From assembly GCA_025201375.1 (NCBI GenBank), contig JAIWZP010000034.1, positions 296,159 to 360,158 of the forward strand: 64,000 nt of DNA, in the 5' to 3' direction. The notes below the pieces were generated by a model that searched no databases, had not been told where the DNA came from, and saw nothing but the letters and a program-made list of their open reading frames with translations. Shown piece by piece: positions 1 to 10,990 of the stretch. The position numbers were made by a program, and so were the translations under genes. How positions within the stretch are numbered: position 1 is the first letter of the stretch; the number at the start of each line of letters is the position of its first letter. This DNA comes from Gongronella butleri. Lineage: Eukaryota > Mucoromycota > Mucoromycetes > Mucorales > Cunninghamellaceae.

Positions 1-1
1 G

Positions 2-3000
2 CGTATTTGGAATCTTGGCATTGCCAAATCGATTGTCTTTAGCGAAACAGTCTTTGCACAGCAAATAAATTGGATGTTGCAAGGAAAGTTCTATATTGGC
101 GCCGAACCCCCATTGGCAACGATCTTGTATGCATTTGTGGCTCGCATGGCCGGCTACAGTGGCGATGAAACCATTCTATACGACGGACAGTAAGTGAAAA
201 AGGTGAAAAAAGCACACAAGATGCATAAATCTAACTAGAAAAATTATATTAGGGTCCTGACTCGCTTCCCTTTGGAAACCTTGCGTCATTTTTCAATTCT
301 TCTGAGCACTCTTTTAACACCTGCTGTGTATTTTCTCAGCCGATCTTTGCAAGCCCGTCATCAAACAGCTTTATTGGTTTCCATGTTGGCAGCGTTTGGT
401 ATTTTTTTTTTATCTCTTCAAGTAGCATTGCTGACAGAATTTCTTTTTTAGAAAATGGCATGGTCGTCGGATCAAGACTTGTGTCCCCTGACAATGTGTT
501 TGTCTTGTTAAGTTGCTTGGCAGCCATTTCTTTCTTTAAAACCGGAATCAGCAGGTATTAGAGCAGCATTTTTTGATTATGCTGCATTGGCTAAATGATT
601 TCCCCCTGTCATTCAGTGCAAAATCCATGTGCAGCACAGGGTTGCTGATCGGCATGGCTGCATCCACCAAATGGCAAGGCGCATTGCTTGTTGTGCAAGC
701 ATTGTTGTTTTGCTCCGTTGATGCATGGCACAATCTTTGCAATTCCAAGATCCCAGTGGTAAGCTTGATCAATTGCCACGGACATGCATATTTTAACTTT
801 TTTTTTTTTTTTTTTTTTTAGAAAACAAGCTTGACAAGAGTTTTTCATCAATTGGTGCTTTTGGGCTTACTACCAGTCTTGGTCTACACGTATTTCTTCC
901 ATTGGCAATTTTCTGCCACCCCAAACAATGGCGATCACGATTTGTTCCTTGATGCTTCGATTCGATACTCTTTAAACGGCAATCAGATCAATGCGACCTC
1001 GCGCTGTAAGTTTTTGACGCAATAATTGCGCACTTTACTAATAGAAAACATTAGACATTCCGTTTGGAGCCATGGTAAAAATCAAGCATGTTGGCACCAA
1101 CAATGGCTACCTCCATTCGCATAACGAGCTATATATCACGGGCAGCAAACGTAAGTTTTTCATTAAATGGGCCAAGTTCTGAACTAACTTGTACTATTTT
1201 AATAGAGCATCAAGTCACTGTTTATCCCTTTGATGATGTGAACAATATTTGGATTCTCGAGAAATTGAATTCGAAAAAAAAAGATGTTGAGTATCTCAAG
1301 AACAATGACGCGCTAAAGTTGCAGCATTGGCCCAGCGGTCGACGTTTACACAGCCACGACCCAAAGCCTCCCGTACATCAGGGTGACGGATTTCATGAAG
1401 TTTCGTAAGGGTGGATTGGTCAATTCAAATATTAGCGCACAATTTTAACATATTTTCGGGTAGATCGTATGGTGATCCCATGATGAACGACTCCAATGAC
1501 ATATGGTGGGTGCGCATTGTCTCTGATGACGAAGGATATGACTCGAATTACAAGGAAAAAATCGAGGCTCGTCAAAAAATACGATTATTCCATTCCAAAG
1601 GATGTTATCTCAGCAGTCATTATCAACCTTTGCCATTCGATCATGTGCAGCAAGAAGTCACCTGCATGGGTTCTGCTAGACAATCAGTCTCTGCTTGGAC
1701 AATTGAACAAGTGCTTCCGACTGAGGGTATGCCAAAAAAAAAGGGGTCGATCGACACTACACGTTGGCTCAGTTTTTAATTTCTAATTTTAATTTTTAGA
1801 AGAATCCAAGGATACTATTCAATATCCTTCGCCTTCGTTTTTGTACAAGCTCAGATATGTGCACAGAATCATGTGGAAGTTTGATCGTGTTGTGTATGAT
1901 CGATTGTCAAAAATTAATCCATCCGACGTCAAAACAAAGCCCAAACAGAAGCCCAGCCGTTGGTATTCCGAGATGAAGGCAGAATTGTTGTGGAACGATT
2001 TGTTCGGCCGGTCCGTTTTCGTCATTTTGCATCCTGCTCTCCGAGTGTTTTCGGTTACTGTCATTTTCATCTGCGCGGCGTTGCAAATAAGTGCCATGGT
2101 CACTCAAAAATGTCATTGGAAAGCAAGTGCTGAATGGTTGCAAAAGCAGTTTGATGGTAAGTCAAAATGTAGGACATTGTGTAGTGTAGATCTAACTTTT
2201 TTTTTTCATAGATTCAAATGTGAAGGCCATGATACTATCATCTTGCAGCATCATTTTGCAGTCATTTGGCAACACGGTCCTCCCTGGTCATGCAACATCG
2301 CTCTCGGACGCGTTTGTTCCTTTGACATTCGCGTGCGTCGGAGTTGCAAGTGGGTTGGAATGGGCCGGCAGCAATGCTTGTGTCCTTTGGACAATGCTTT
2401 GCCGAAAATTCAACAATCGTGTCGGCATGAATTCTTACCCTGGTCGCAAATCTGCTGTGTGGAACAAGATGCAGCTTTTAATCTTCCTCGTATTTGGTTA
2501 CATGTACGTTATGCAATTCCTCAAATTGGAACTCTACATCAGTGGCCACACACCTTGGACTTTGCAAAAGTGTGAATCGCTCAACATTGGTGACATTGCC
2601 TGCGATATCTTCCCTGATTTGGAGACTGCAAGCCAAGATCCTCTTGCTGTGCCAAAGCAACAAGTGCGCATACCTTTCCCCGGAAGAAACAAAATTTACA
2701 TGTATCAATTGGGCGATGAAGAAAATACGCAAAACACAATTGACAAAGACCGTGCCGCAGCATACCAATCAAGCTACGAAGTCGCACCTGGTCCCCGACG
2801 ATACATGCGAGCATTGGAAACGCCTGGCATGTCTACACAGAGAGTAGAAGAAGATCGCGAAGTTATTCTCAAAGAAGCCAAGGCACGAGCCGCCGAAGAA
2901 AGAAAAAAGAAGAAGGAAGAAGAAGAAAAGAAAAAGGAGGAAGAAAAGAAAAAAAAGAAAGAGAAAAAAGACGACAAAGACCATGACAACAAGGCGCAAC

Positions 3001-3083
3001 AAGTGAACGAGGACAAGGAACACAAGGAAAAGCACAAAAAGCATAAAAAGAATCCAAAGAAACACGAAGATGACCACAAATAA
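2..3083 (+). CDS. PMT-family (GT39) protein O-mannosyltransferase-like protein with MIR repeats, 5' partial
   Basis: The gene enters from the left edge; 849 codons are visible in ten exons (2-189, 253-398, 452-554, 617-758, 822-1005, 1055-1150, 1206-1404, 1464-1726, 1800-2156, 2212-3083). The order fits PMT: an RIWNLG start, a PPL loop, several membrane segments, a conserved STKWQG helix, then MIR-type repeats (NGYLHSHN, YPFDDVNNIWIL). PMTs move mannose from dolichol-phosphate to Ser/Thr in the ER lumen. Two features are odd. The luminal loop reads FSETVF where active PMTs have Asp-Glu, and EPPL replaces the usual HPPL. The C-terminus is a roughly 100-residue Lys/Glu-rich tail not usual for PMT. 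It may be a divergent paralogue with altered or no catalytic activity. The family call is firm; activity is doubtful. Confidence 0.8.
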
Positions 3084-3174
3084 AGCCATTGTCCAGACGC
3101 TCGAGGTTTTTTTTTTTTTTTTTTTTATTCTACGCAGCGGGCATTAAAATAGCAACGCGACGCGTGCCAAAAAT

Positions 3175-4340
3175 TCATCCTTGAACTCTTCGGAACATCT
3201 CTGCGAAATGAGCAAGGTCTGACGTGCAGTCACTCTGAGCTCGCAATTGTAACGCCTCTGGGATCTAAAATGCGAAGATTTGTCATTGACAATCCTCACA
3301 AAAAAAAAAAAAACATCTCGCAATTACCTTTTCTTCAAGATACACAATGCGATTCTTGTGACTTGGATGCGTGCTTGCAAACTGCGGGACACCTTTTCCC
3401 GTTCCTGATGCCTCCATCCGCTGCCAAACCATGGTGGCCTCCTTGGGGTTGAAACACGCTTGAGCCATCAGATCCAAGCCCATCAAGTCGGCTTCTTTTT
3501 CGCATTTTCTCGAAAAAGGCTTCATCATCATGAAATTCAGCGTCAGCTGGTTGAATATAAAGCTTGGGTCGATGCCAAAAATAACCAGAGTGAGCTTCGC
3601 TGCCATGAGCACCTTGGCAAAGCTTAGTTTTTCAGCACTGTGTCTAGCAATCTGATGGGCAATCTCATGACCAAGAACCGCCGCCATGCCATCTTCATTC
3701 TCCACAATGGGTAAGATGCCAGTGAATACAAAAACTTTTCCACCAGGTAAAACAAAAGCGCTGGAACAAAAAAAAAAAAAAAAAAGGTTAGTCTTGCGTG
3801 ACGAAAGCACTTTGGGAAAAGAAAATCAACTTGCTTTCTCTCGGGCGAATCAATGACATGAAATTCCCATTGCAACGCATCCATTCCGGAAACACGCACC
3901 AATCTTTTGGCAATTTTCGTCACAAATCTCGCATAGGGATGATTGGGCGGCAAGATGCGATGTCCATATGTGGCCATGACCTCATCATATGCTTGTTTTG
4001 CCATTGCTGCCACAAAACAAGCTCGTTTAGATTTGGTCAATTGGCCACGCTATGCCTGCCTACCTTGCTCTTGTTTTGCAGTGACATCCATAAATCGGAG
4101 ACGACCAGAAATTGGCACTCGCTCAAGGTGAGCAACATAATACCCGCCATACAAAGCTGTGCCCGTGCCTACAGTGATCCAAAATCGCTTCGAGGTGTAA
4201 AAGGGCTGCTTATCGTTAAAACGTCGATATTGATTAGAATGAGCCGGTGGACGGTATCTTGAAAGCGATCCTGAAGGGTGGCTGGTGGACATAAAGCCCT
4301 TTTGGCAAACCAGTTTTATTCTTCGAGCAACTGACAGCAT
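3175..4340 (-). CDS. OMA1: OMA1-like mitochondrial M48 metalloprotease
   Basis: The protein carries the zinc motif HEIAH with the third ligand in EKEADLMGLDL, plus the M48 strand VLPGGKVFVFTGIL just before the metal site. OMA1 is a stress-activated protease of the mitochondrial inner membrane that cleaves dynamin-like GTPase OPA1 in animals. I chose the start at 4340 because the N-terminus that follows is rich in Arg/Lys/Ser and lacks acidic residues, like a mitochondrial presequence; an in-frame ATG at 4454 exists but gives a poor leader. There are at least three introns, one with a T17 polypyrimidine run (around 3767-3783). The last exon encodes IPEALQLRAQ and ends at 3175. It is divergent from the PRA1 gene with about 150 bp between start codons, a likely shared promoter, and convergent with the PMT-like gene. 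Confidence 0.86.
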
Positions 4341-4491
4341 ATGCCAAGAAAGGGGCCAGAGAAACCAAGAAGGAGCATCCAAAAATGCCAAGATGGGCAC
4401 ACTTTTTTGTGCTGGGATTGAAAAAATATATATTTTTGGGTTTGAAGAATGCATTCATTCCTTCGTTTCTTGTTCCTGTATTCTCTCAATT

Positions 4492-5101
4492 ATGGCACAA
4501 CCTCTCTTGTCTTCGCAAACTGCTCAACAGCTTGGAGAAACCATTGGGTCTCTTGGCAATATGGAAAATGATGAGCGCTTTTCTTTTCTTCGCAAGTTTA
4601 AGGAAGAACGCCTATCCAACGTCAGGCCTCTCTCTGACTTTTTTGACAAGAATCGTATAAACTTCACCTCATCTCTGCCAACTATTACGAAGCGATGGAA
4701 GTAAGTTTGCAAGCATATGCACAATCTGCAATTTGCTCATTCTTTCTCATTTTAGCTACAATTTGGGCTACTTTTCAGGAAACTACATGATTATTTTGTT
4801 ATTGCTCTCGATTTATGCAATCATTACGAACTGGTGGCTGCTTTTTACCATTGCATTCTTGATTGGCGGCTTTTATCTGATCTCCAGAATTAATGCACCT
4901 ACTCTCGAATTCGCAGGAAAATCTGTGCCAGTGTCAACTCTTTATGGATGCTATGTCGGAGGCTCGTTTATCTTGCTTTTGTTCTCTGGTGCTACAGGTG
5001 CCGTCTTTTGGGTGCTTGGCGCCGGTGCCTTGTTGATTTTGGGTCACGCAGCCATCATTGAACCTGATGTTGCTGGTGATTTTGCTGATCAACAGGTGTA
5101 A
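4492..5101 (+). CDS. PRA1 family protein (prenylated Rab acceptor, Yip3-like)
   Basis: Two exons (4492-4700 and 4756-5101) give 184 residues, the usual size of the family. The N-terminal cytosolic part has the RPLSDFFD motif, then SLPTITKRWNYNLGYFSGNY leads into two long hydrophobic hairpins (about residues 80-115 and 130-165), the PRA1 topology. PRA1/Yip3 proteins sit in ER-Golgi membranes and bind prenylated Rab GTPases, assisting their loading onto membranes. The intron is a plain 55-nt GT-AG intron. The gene shares a short divergent upstream region with the OMA1-like gene and faces the Ima1-like gene tail to tail. The roughly 300 bp between them hold only an A16 run. Confidence 0.9.
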
Positions 5102-5399
5102 TAATATTATTTTATATTAAATCGTTCTCAAATCGCCATGTTGCGTTTTGCTAATACTGAGACAGGTTTATTCTACCCAAATCAGCAACTATGAGGTCCA
5201 ATTCGTTTTCATTGGATGCGAGGGAAGATCGTTGAGATAGTTGCTGTCGCTGGGGATTTGTTGTGCGCACCACTGGGTATGAATCGTTAGATGATGTTGG
5301 GCGCGTTAAGCGCTGAGTCCATCGTGGATTTTGTCTGACAACACCAAAAGAGAGTAGCAGTGCCTTTTCAACACAAAAAAAAAAAAAAAAGAATTAAAA

Positions 5400-6272
5400 T
5401 TACGCCAGCAGCTTAAAACGATGGCTTACAGTCAAGTACATGAGCATTAGGCATGTTTGTGCTTGTCGATCCAGGTGGTACCCGTTGGATAAATAGAAGA
5501 GAGAGCGTATCAAGTAGAGAGCAATCTGGAATGCCTTGTACGTAGTCCAATGCTGATACTTGGAAGGCGTCCAATAAGTCTTTGTGGCTGCAGGGTGCCA
5601 GTCCAAGAAAGCAATCGAAACCAGGTGCAACAACAGATAGCCATACACTAGGCTGGAGCTTGAGAATGTGACTGAAGCCACACGAGTGAGTATGAGGTCA
5701 GATTGCCAATCGTTGATGAATGTCGCAAGCAGATCCCAAGCAGTGAAGATCAGCATAATTTGATAGCAGGTTGAAATGCGGCTAACAATCTGATCCCAAG
5801 AAAACGCAGCAGAAATGACATCTGGTAACGCAAAGTACATATGAATAACCGACATGTGCACGGTGCACCAAAACAAGGCTTGGAACCAGTAAGACGCTTT
5901 GGATGGTTTCGTGGGCACAGCTGCAGCAAGTGATTCCTCGCGCCGGACATTGATGCGATAATTTTGCAAAAAATGCTCCTCATCCCGTATGACATTTTGA
6001 ACCAGGCGCTGGCAGTCGGCACAAAGTGGATATCTTTCTTGCAGCCGGCGATGGTATGCGCGAGATTCGGCAAGTGCTTGATCGTCCTCGTTACCCTACC
6101 GGAGACAATGGTTCAATTCGTCTATTTTGATCCTCATGTTTGTCTTACCTCTGGTAGAAAGTCACTCATATACTGGTAAATGCGCTCTTCATTATCGGCG
6201 CATCTCTGACACAACTGATTTCGAGCTGATGTTCGTGCCAACGGACCGTGATTTGCCAGGTGATCTGCTGTC

Positions 6273-6320
<48 letters not shown>

Positions 6321-6649
6321 CACACAGAAATATAAAACAAACCATCAATGTCACCGGCTTTTTGGGTTACAATAAATTTACCTCGTGCGGCGGCTGACGG
6401 CAGCAATGGTGCATCAAGAATTTCGCCATTCTAGAGTGATTGGGATCAGATCGTTCTGCTGGCTTGCATCTCTCGTCTTCTTACCTCGTCCAAAGCATTT
6501 AGATTTTCACAAGCATGGCAGTACCAATAGTGCTCTGTCTGTCTACCTCCCAAAGTAAAGATCGTGTCTCTATTGCAATACCAGCAGTTCACAGTAATGG
6601 TAGCGTCCAACCCAATTTTGCGGGCTATCCATTGTCTGATCCCAAGCAT
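5400..6649 (-). CDS. Ima1/TMEM201-like inner nuclear membrane protein
   Basis: Four exons (6649-6485, 6430-6343, 6267-6149, 6095-5400) give 355 residues. The N-terminal third has the Ima1_N zinc-binding pattern: CWYCNRDT, WYCHACENLNALDE, then LCQRCADNEERIYQYMSDFL and RYPPLCADCQ, i.e. four CxxC pairs. The C-terminal half has several membrane segments from about residue 165 onward. Ima1 (fission yeast) and TMEM201/SAMP1 (animals) lie in the inner nuclear membrane and link to chromatin and cytoskeleton. The donor of intron 2 is a weak GTTTGT; an alternative GTAAAT lies 39 nt upstream. Intron 2 holds a long T/GT simple repeat. The gene is divergent from REXO2 with 166 bp between start codons. Confidence 0.77.
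6278..6326. repeat. A29 run plus (CA)10 microsatellite in an intron
   Basis: A run of about 29 A followed by about ten CA units on the plus strand. It falls inside intron 2 of the Ima1-like gene, so in the transcript it reads (UG)n then U(n), serving as the polypyrimidine tract before the CAG acceptor. Confidence 0.95.
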
Positions 6650-6815
6650 AAGCTCCCAGGTCTTGCGGAAGAAAATCGGAAAAGCAAAAGAAAACGAGCG
6701 AAAAAGGGGTCCGCTGCTTCTTTTTTTGTGCTGCGTGCGACCAAAAATAAACCTTCTTCCGACTTTTCTTGTTCTTTTTCTTTCTTTTTTTTTTTTTTTT
6801 CCAATACAAATAGAT

Positions 6816-7567
6816 ATGACAGCTCCTATTGTTTGGATTGACTGCGAGGTATGAAACGAGCTTACTCTTTCTGTTGGGGAATACTGACAGCCATATGATG
6901 CGGCGCCTTTCATAAAGATGACCGGGCTGGACCTTAGTCGAGACCACATAATAGAAATTGCCGTCCTTCTCACTGACGAGAACTTGAATATTATTGCTGA
7001 GGTAAAAAATAAAGAGATAAAAAACGAGCACTAATTTACGAAATCAGGGTCCAGAGCTTGTGATACATCAGGAGCAGCATGTCATGGACGGCATGGATGG
7101 TAAATACAATACCAAGCCTTTTTTTTCGCTATCGATTGGCACGCTTATGCCTTTTCATAGAGTGGTGCACAGAACATCATGGCAAGAGCGGTTTGACAAG
7201 CGCCGTGTTGGCATCCAAAGTGACAACGAAAGATGCACAAGATCAAATTCTCGAGTTTTTACAGTCTCATTACCCTGCCAGCTCCTGGAAGGGCAAGATT
7301 CCCCTTGGTGGCAACTCGGTGCATGCTGACAAGCAATTTCTACAAAAAGAAATGCCAGCCTTGGTTGATTATTTGCACTATCGTATCATTGACGTGAGCA
7401 CCATCAAGGAGCTTGTGATAAGGTGGTACCCAGCCGTGGCTGGAAGCATGAAAAAATTAGAAAAGCATCGAGCTTTGGATGACATCAAAGAGAGCATTGC
7501 CGAACTGCAATTTTACCGCGACAATGTGTTTATTTCTCAAGACGCAACAAGTAGCCGCATGAGTTGA
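6816..7567 (+). CDS. REXO2: Oligoribonuclease (REXO2/Orn family, DEDDh 3'-5' exonuclease)
   Basis: Four exons (6816-6848, 6918-7001, 7048-7099, 7161-7567) give 191 residues, normal for the family. All DEDDh residues are visible: WIDCEMTGLD near the start (Asp, Glu), ADKQFL (Asp), and [11 protein letters not shown] (His and Asp) near the end. The fold starts right at the first motif, as expected, so the start is secure. The enzyme degrades very short RNAs (2-5 nt) to nucleotides, in mitochondria and cytosol. The last 31 bases of the reading frame overlap the final codons of DNMT2 on the other strand, so the two 3' UTRs must lie inside each other's coding sequence. Confidence 0.95.
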
Positions 7568-8678
7568 GCCACCAGAGCCACATTGATGCTATTGCCAAGG
7601 GTTCGGTAGCGCTGCTTGATTGACGTCGTCTCTGGAAAGCCGAATTCTACGGGAAATCCCATCAGATTGGCAACTTCCCTTGGCGTAAAGTAACGCAAAC
7701 GCAATAAATGATAGAGCTCAACTTGACGGTCCACATTGCCGGTCTGTTTAGCTTGCTCAATTTCATCGAATACAGATTGGGTCTACATGGAGAAGTGGTG
7801 AATGATAAGTCTTGAAGAGGGGCAGAGACTTGCTAACTTACGTTGGCTTCCTCGTTCAATTGCAGGATCGACCCCGTGCCTTGCGCATAATGGAAATAAC
7901 CCTTTGTGAAACAACAGCTATGGTCGCTTGAAGGTTTCACAATGTCAAAGACAGGTCCCATCTTCAACAATATCTTGTCAGGCACGCGATAGGATTGAAA
8001 ATCCGCGTCCAACTCCAGGTAATCTTGGATCAGAGGCGGAAATCCGACCATAGTTCTATCAAGAGCTAATGTTTCCAAGACGCGTCCTTGGTCGACAAAT
8101 GGGTCGTGTCGCCTGGCAAGCATATAATAGCGTAGGCGGGAGTTTGGGATGCCTAGGGTCGTATTCGGATTCAAAAGATACTCTTGGAAATAATAACCAG
8201 ATTTTTCGAGTTGTTGAACGAGCATGTCACGAGAATCTGACGTCTCAAATCCTTTGACATTCTCGACAAATATGTATGTAGGGCTGTTTTTCATTTTGTC
8301 GAGAATGTTCAGCAAATACAAGAATGATTTTGATCGCGGATCACAACTTGCTTGCTGGAGACCCGTTCTTGTGTATGGTTGGCAAGGTGGTGACATTGTC
8401 CAAACATCAGCATGCCAATTTTCAAAGTCGTTCAGATTCAAGCCTTCTATCATATGCTGACATAAAAGTCAGCACTTTGCATACCAACATCTGTTATATT
8501 AAGGCGGTCGAAAAGTTACCTGTCCAACAGCTTTTGTGCCAAAATTGTGCTTGTACACGTTATTTGCTACGTCATTGATGTCAAAGGCTTTCAGAACTTG
8601 CACATCCCAATCGGCTAAGCGAGACGCAAAATGCATCCCCCCCAAGCCCGAATAGAACTCGAGAATCTTCAACGTCAT
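7537..8678 (-). CDS. TRDMT1: DNMT2/TRDMT1-type tRNA (cytosine-5-)-methyltransferase
   Basis: Three exons (8678-8520, 8456-7842, 7782-7537) give 339 residues. The motifs are in order: [16 protein letters not shown] (SAM binding), SPPCQPYTR with catalytic Cys near residue 78, [23 protein letters not shown], the DNMT2 hallmark CFTKGY, and [13 protein letters not shown] at the end. DNMT2 methylates C38 of tRNA-Asp and related tRNAs. No DNA-targeting extra domains are present. The first exon ends GQ and continues HMIEGLNL, the usual junction. The start lies about 170 bp from the outer edge of the large palindrome, so the promoter is squeezed against repeat DNA. Confidence 0.95.
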
Positions 8679-8802
8679 ACAGGTCACAAAAACGAAAAAG
8701 AATTGCACCAACAGAGCATCACTCGAGCGCACAAAAAAATGCACTGAGCTGAGTCCAAAATTGGAACTGCGCCAAGAAAAGCTCTTTTTTTTGCAAATGC
8801 AG

Positions 8803-8847
8803 AAGAAACTTGACTTCATTTTTTTTGTATTAAAGAAACTTGACTTC
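8803..8847. repeat. Micro-insertion with 15-bp target-site duplication
   Basis: The 15-mer AAGAAACTTGACTTC occurs twice (8803-8817 and 8833-8847) around a 15-bp insert (8818-8832) that reads TAATACA plus A7 and T on the minus strand. The perfect duplication and oligo(A) tail are what target-primed reverse transcription leaves. The same tail TAATACA(A)n ends the 45-bp insert at 13748-13792. Confidence 0.8.
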
Positions 8848-8989
8848 CAGGTGGAAAGCGTTTCAACCACAATTATCTTGCAAACTAGCGATGGTACGTC
8901 GCTTTTGATGGCATTTTAACAAAGAAAAAGGGAATCATAATCCAAGGGACGGGTCGCAGAGCGGTGGGATCAGCACACGGGCAGTAACA

Positions 8990-9745
8990 TTTTTTTTTGT
9001 ATAAATAATGATTAATTTTTAATGAGGCTACATTAATATCATTTGATATATGGGCGAGCAGCGAGGAGGGGCAAAACGAAGCAAAACGAGTAACGGACGG
9101 ACGAGAAACAAGGAAAAAAATCAGCCTTCGGCCATCTCAGTGTCCTGAGCGGTCTTGGGCGCGCGGGGCGGGGACGCGACGCGACATGCGTTGGCTTCAG
9201 CAGGAGTTAGCCAGCCTTACGAGACGAACGAGCGTGCCAGCGGGCCGATGTGGCGGACGCGCGCGTGTGTCAGGGTGCGGAAGATGCCCTTGGCGTGAGG
9301 CACCCGTTCCTCGTGGCTCAAAGCCATGAGGGCCGGGTCTGCCAAGAATCTTGGCTCCGGGGAGTGGTAATCGGCGGCAAAGGGTTGGTCGTGGTGGCGG
9401 AGGGCTTCTTCCAGATAGCCTGATAGCCCTGGTGGACCAAAAGCGCCATTACATTCCTTGCGGGGAACTGGATGTCAATGATGCGGTGCGTCTGGACTCC
9501 AAGCGCACCGAGCTGCGCGCGTGCAGTCTTGAAAGTGAGGCGATGGCGTGTGGGGACGTGCAGGGACGTGAATTCCTTTGCTTCTGAGGGGGGCAGCGAG
9601 AAAGCGAGCTTGGCACTGGCGACTCGTACGGCAGGCGAGGGCGTGTTCTTCTGTTTTGGGCGGCGGCGCGACGCGACGACGGCCCAGGACGCGTCTTTGC
9701 GGGGGTGGATCGGGTTTCGCGGGCGACGGGGCAGGGACAATCGCT
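8990..9745 (-). mobile_element. LINE ORF1-like (gag-like) fragment, left palindrome copy
   Basis: Read on the minus strand this is a decayed open frame of 140 codons (9740-9318) with the stretch QLGALGVQTHRIIDIQFPAR, which resembles ORF1/gag-like proteins of non-LTR elements. It continues in another frame with LARSFVS then an in-frame stop, and ends in a TATACA(A)n tail at 8990. The flanks carry a related duplication of the form TGTTACnGCCnGTGT, so it looks like a 5'-truncated retrocopy. A second, inverted copy lies at 12994-14330. Confidence 0.62.
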
Positions 9746-10990
9746 ATAACACAGGCCGTAACAGCAGAATATAGAACAAAACTAAAATTGCGTGTAACTT
9801 GTGAACGCGTGGTCCGATTTCGATTCTGAGAGCAGTTTTACTAATGCAACGGGGGTCAAAGCATCGAATGGTACAAATTTCGAGGAGCTCTGAGGCGTAC
9901 CAAAAGTTGCACGATGAGACACCGGCAGGCTGCATGGCCATTTTTTATTTTGGAAAAAAGTGTATACAACTCACGTGACTTTTTTGTTCGCATAAAAAAA
10001 ATTAAAACACGTGACTTTTTTTGCACATTAAAACACGTGACAAACAAGCAGAAAAAAAGGGTAAAAAAAAGCGCAAAAAATAAAAAAACTATGAAAAAAA
10101 GTAAATAAAATGAAAAAAAATCACAAAAAAATATTTATTTTCAAATGTTGACTTTAAAAAATGAAAATAAAAAATTGTAAAAAAAAGTCCAAAATTCCAT
10201 GCAAACCAAAGGAACTTAATTTGGAAGACTCCAACCGTACATTTTGGTAACAAAATACTACCATATTAGGAGATTTCGTGCTCTCGCAGATGGATTTTAT
10301 TGACCATATTTGGAAAGTAATTTACTAAATTTCACCAATTTGAAGCCTACTAAAACAGTAATTAATTTATTTCCTCTTTAAAAGGCTTTCAAAATAGGAA
10401 TATTTATTAAACTATTTTCCAAATATGGTCAATAAAATCCATTTGCGAGAACACGAAATCTCCTAATATGGTAGTATTTTGTTACCAAAATGTACGGTTT
10501 GAGTCTTCCAAATTAAGTTCCTTTGGTTTGCATGGAATTTTGGACTTTTTTTTACAATTTTTTATTTTCATTTTTTAAAGTCAACATTTGAAAATAAATA
10601 TTTTTTTGTGATTTTTTTTCATTTTATTTACTTTTTTTCATAGTTTTTTTATTTTTTGCGCTTTTTTTACCCTTTTTTTCTGCTTGTTTGTCACGTGTTT
10701 TAATGTGCAAAAAAAGTCACGTGTTTTAATTTTTTTATGCGAACAAAAAAGTCACGTGAGTTGTATACACTTTTTTCCAAAATAAAAAATGGCCATGCAG
10801 CCTACCGGTGTCTCATCGTGCAACTTTTGGTACGCCTCAGAGCTCCTCGAAATTTGTACCATTCGATGCTTTGACCCCCGTTTCATTAGTAAAACTGCTC
10901 TCAGAATCGAAATCGGACCACGCGTTCACAAGTTACACGCAATTTTAGTTTTGTTCTATATTCTGCTGTTACGGCCTGTGTTGTAGCGAT
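9746..10990. repeat. AT-rich foldback core of the palindrome with repeated CACGTGA boxes
   Basis: Two arms of about 580-610 bp pair across a loop of about 80-90 bp (10325-10415). The arms differ at only a few positions (for example CCGGCAGG on the left against CCTACCGG on the right). Each arm has three copies of an A/T-flanked CACGTGA box (near 9973, 10008 and 10035, mirrored near 10688-10760). There is no convincing coding frame. It could be a non-autonomous foldback transposon or simply the centre of an inverted duplication; because its flanks are also inverted copies of each other, I prefer the latter. Confidence 0.85.

Noticed and set aside
1841..2575. A 244-codon frame as a separate gene
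   Set aside because: Its first half is the PMT-like exon 1800-2156 and the rest is a read-through of the intron at 2157 into a different frame of the next exon.
9746..10990. Classical inverted-repeat DNA transposon
   Set aside because: No transposase and no direct duplication; the sequence outside the core is itself inverted, so the core is better read as the centre of an inverted duplication.
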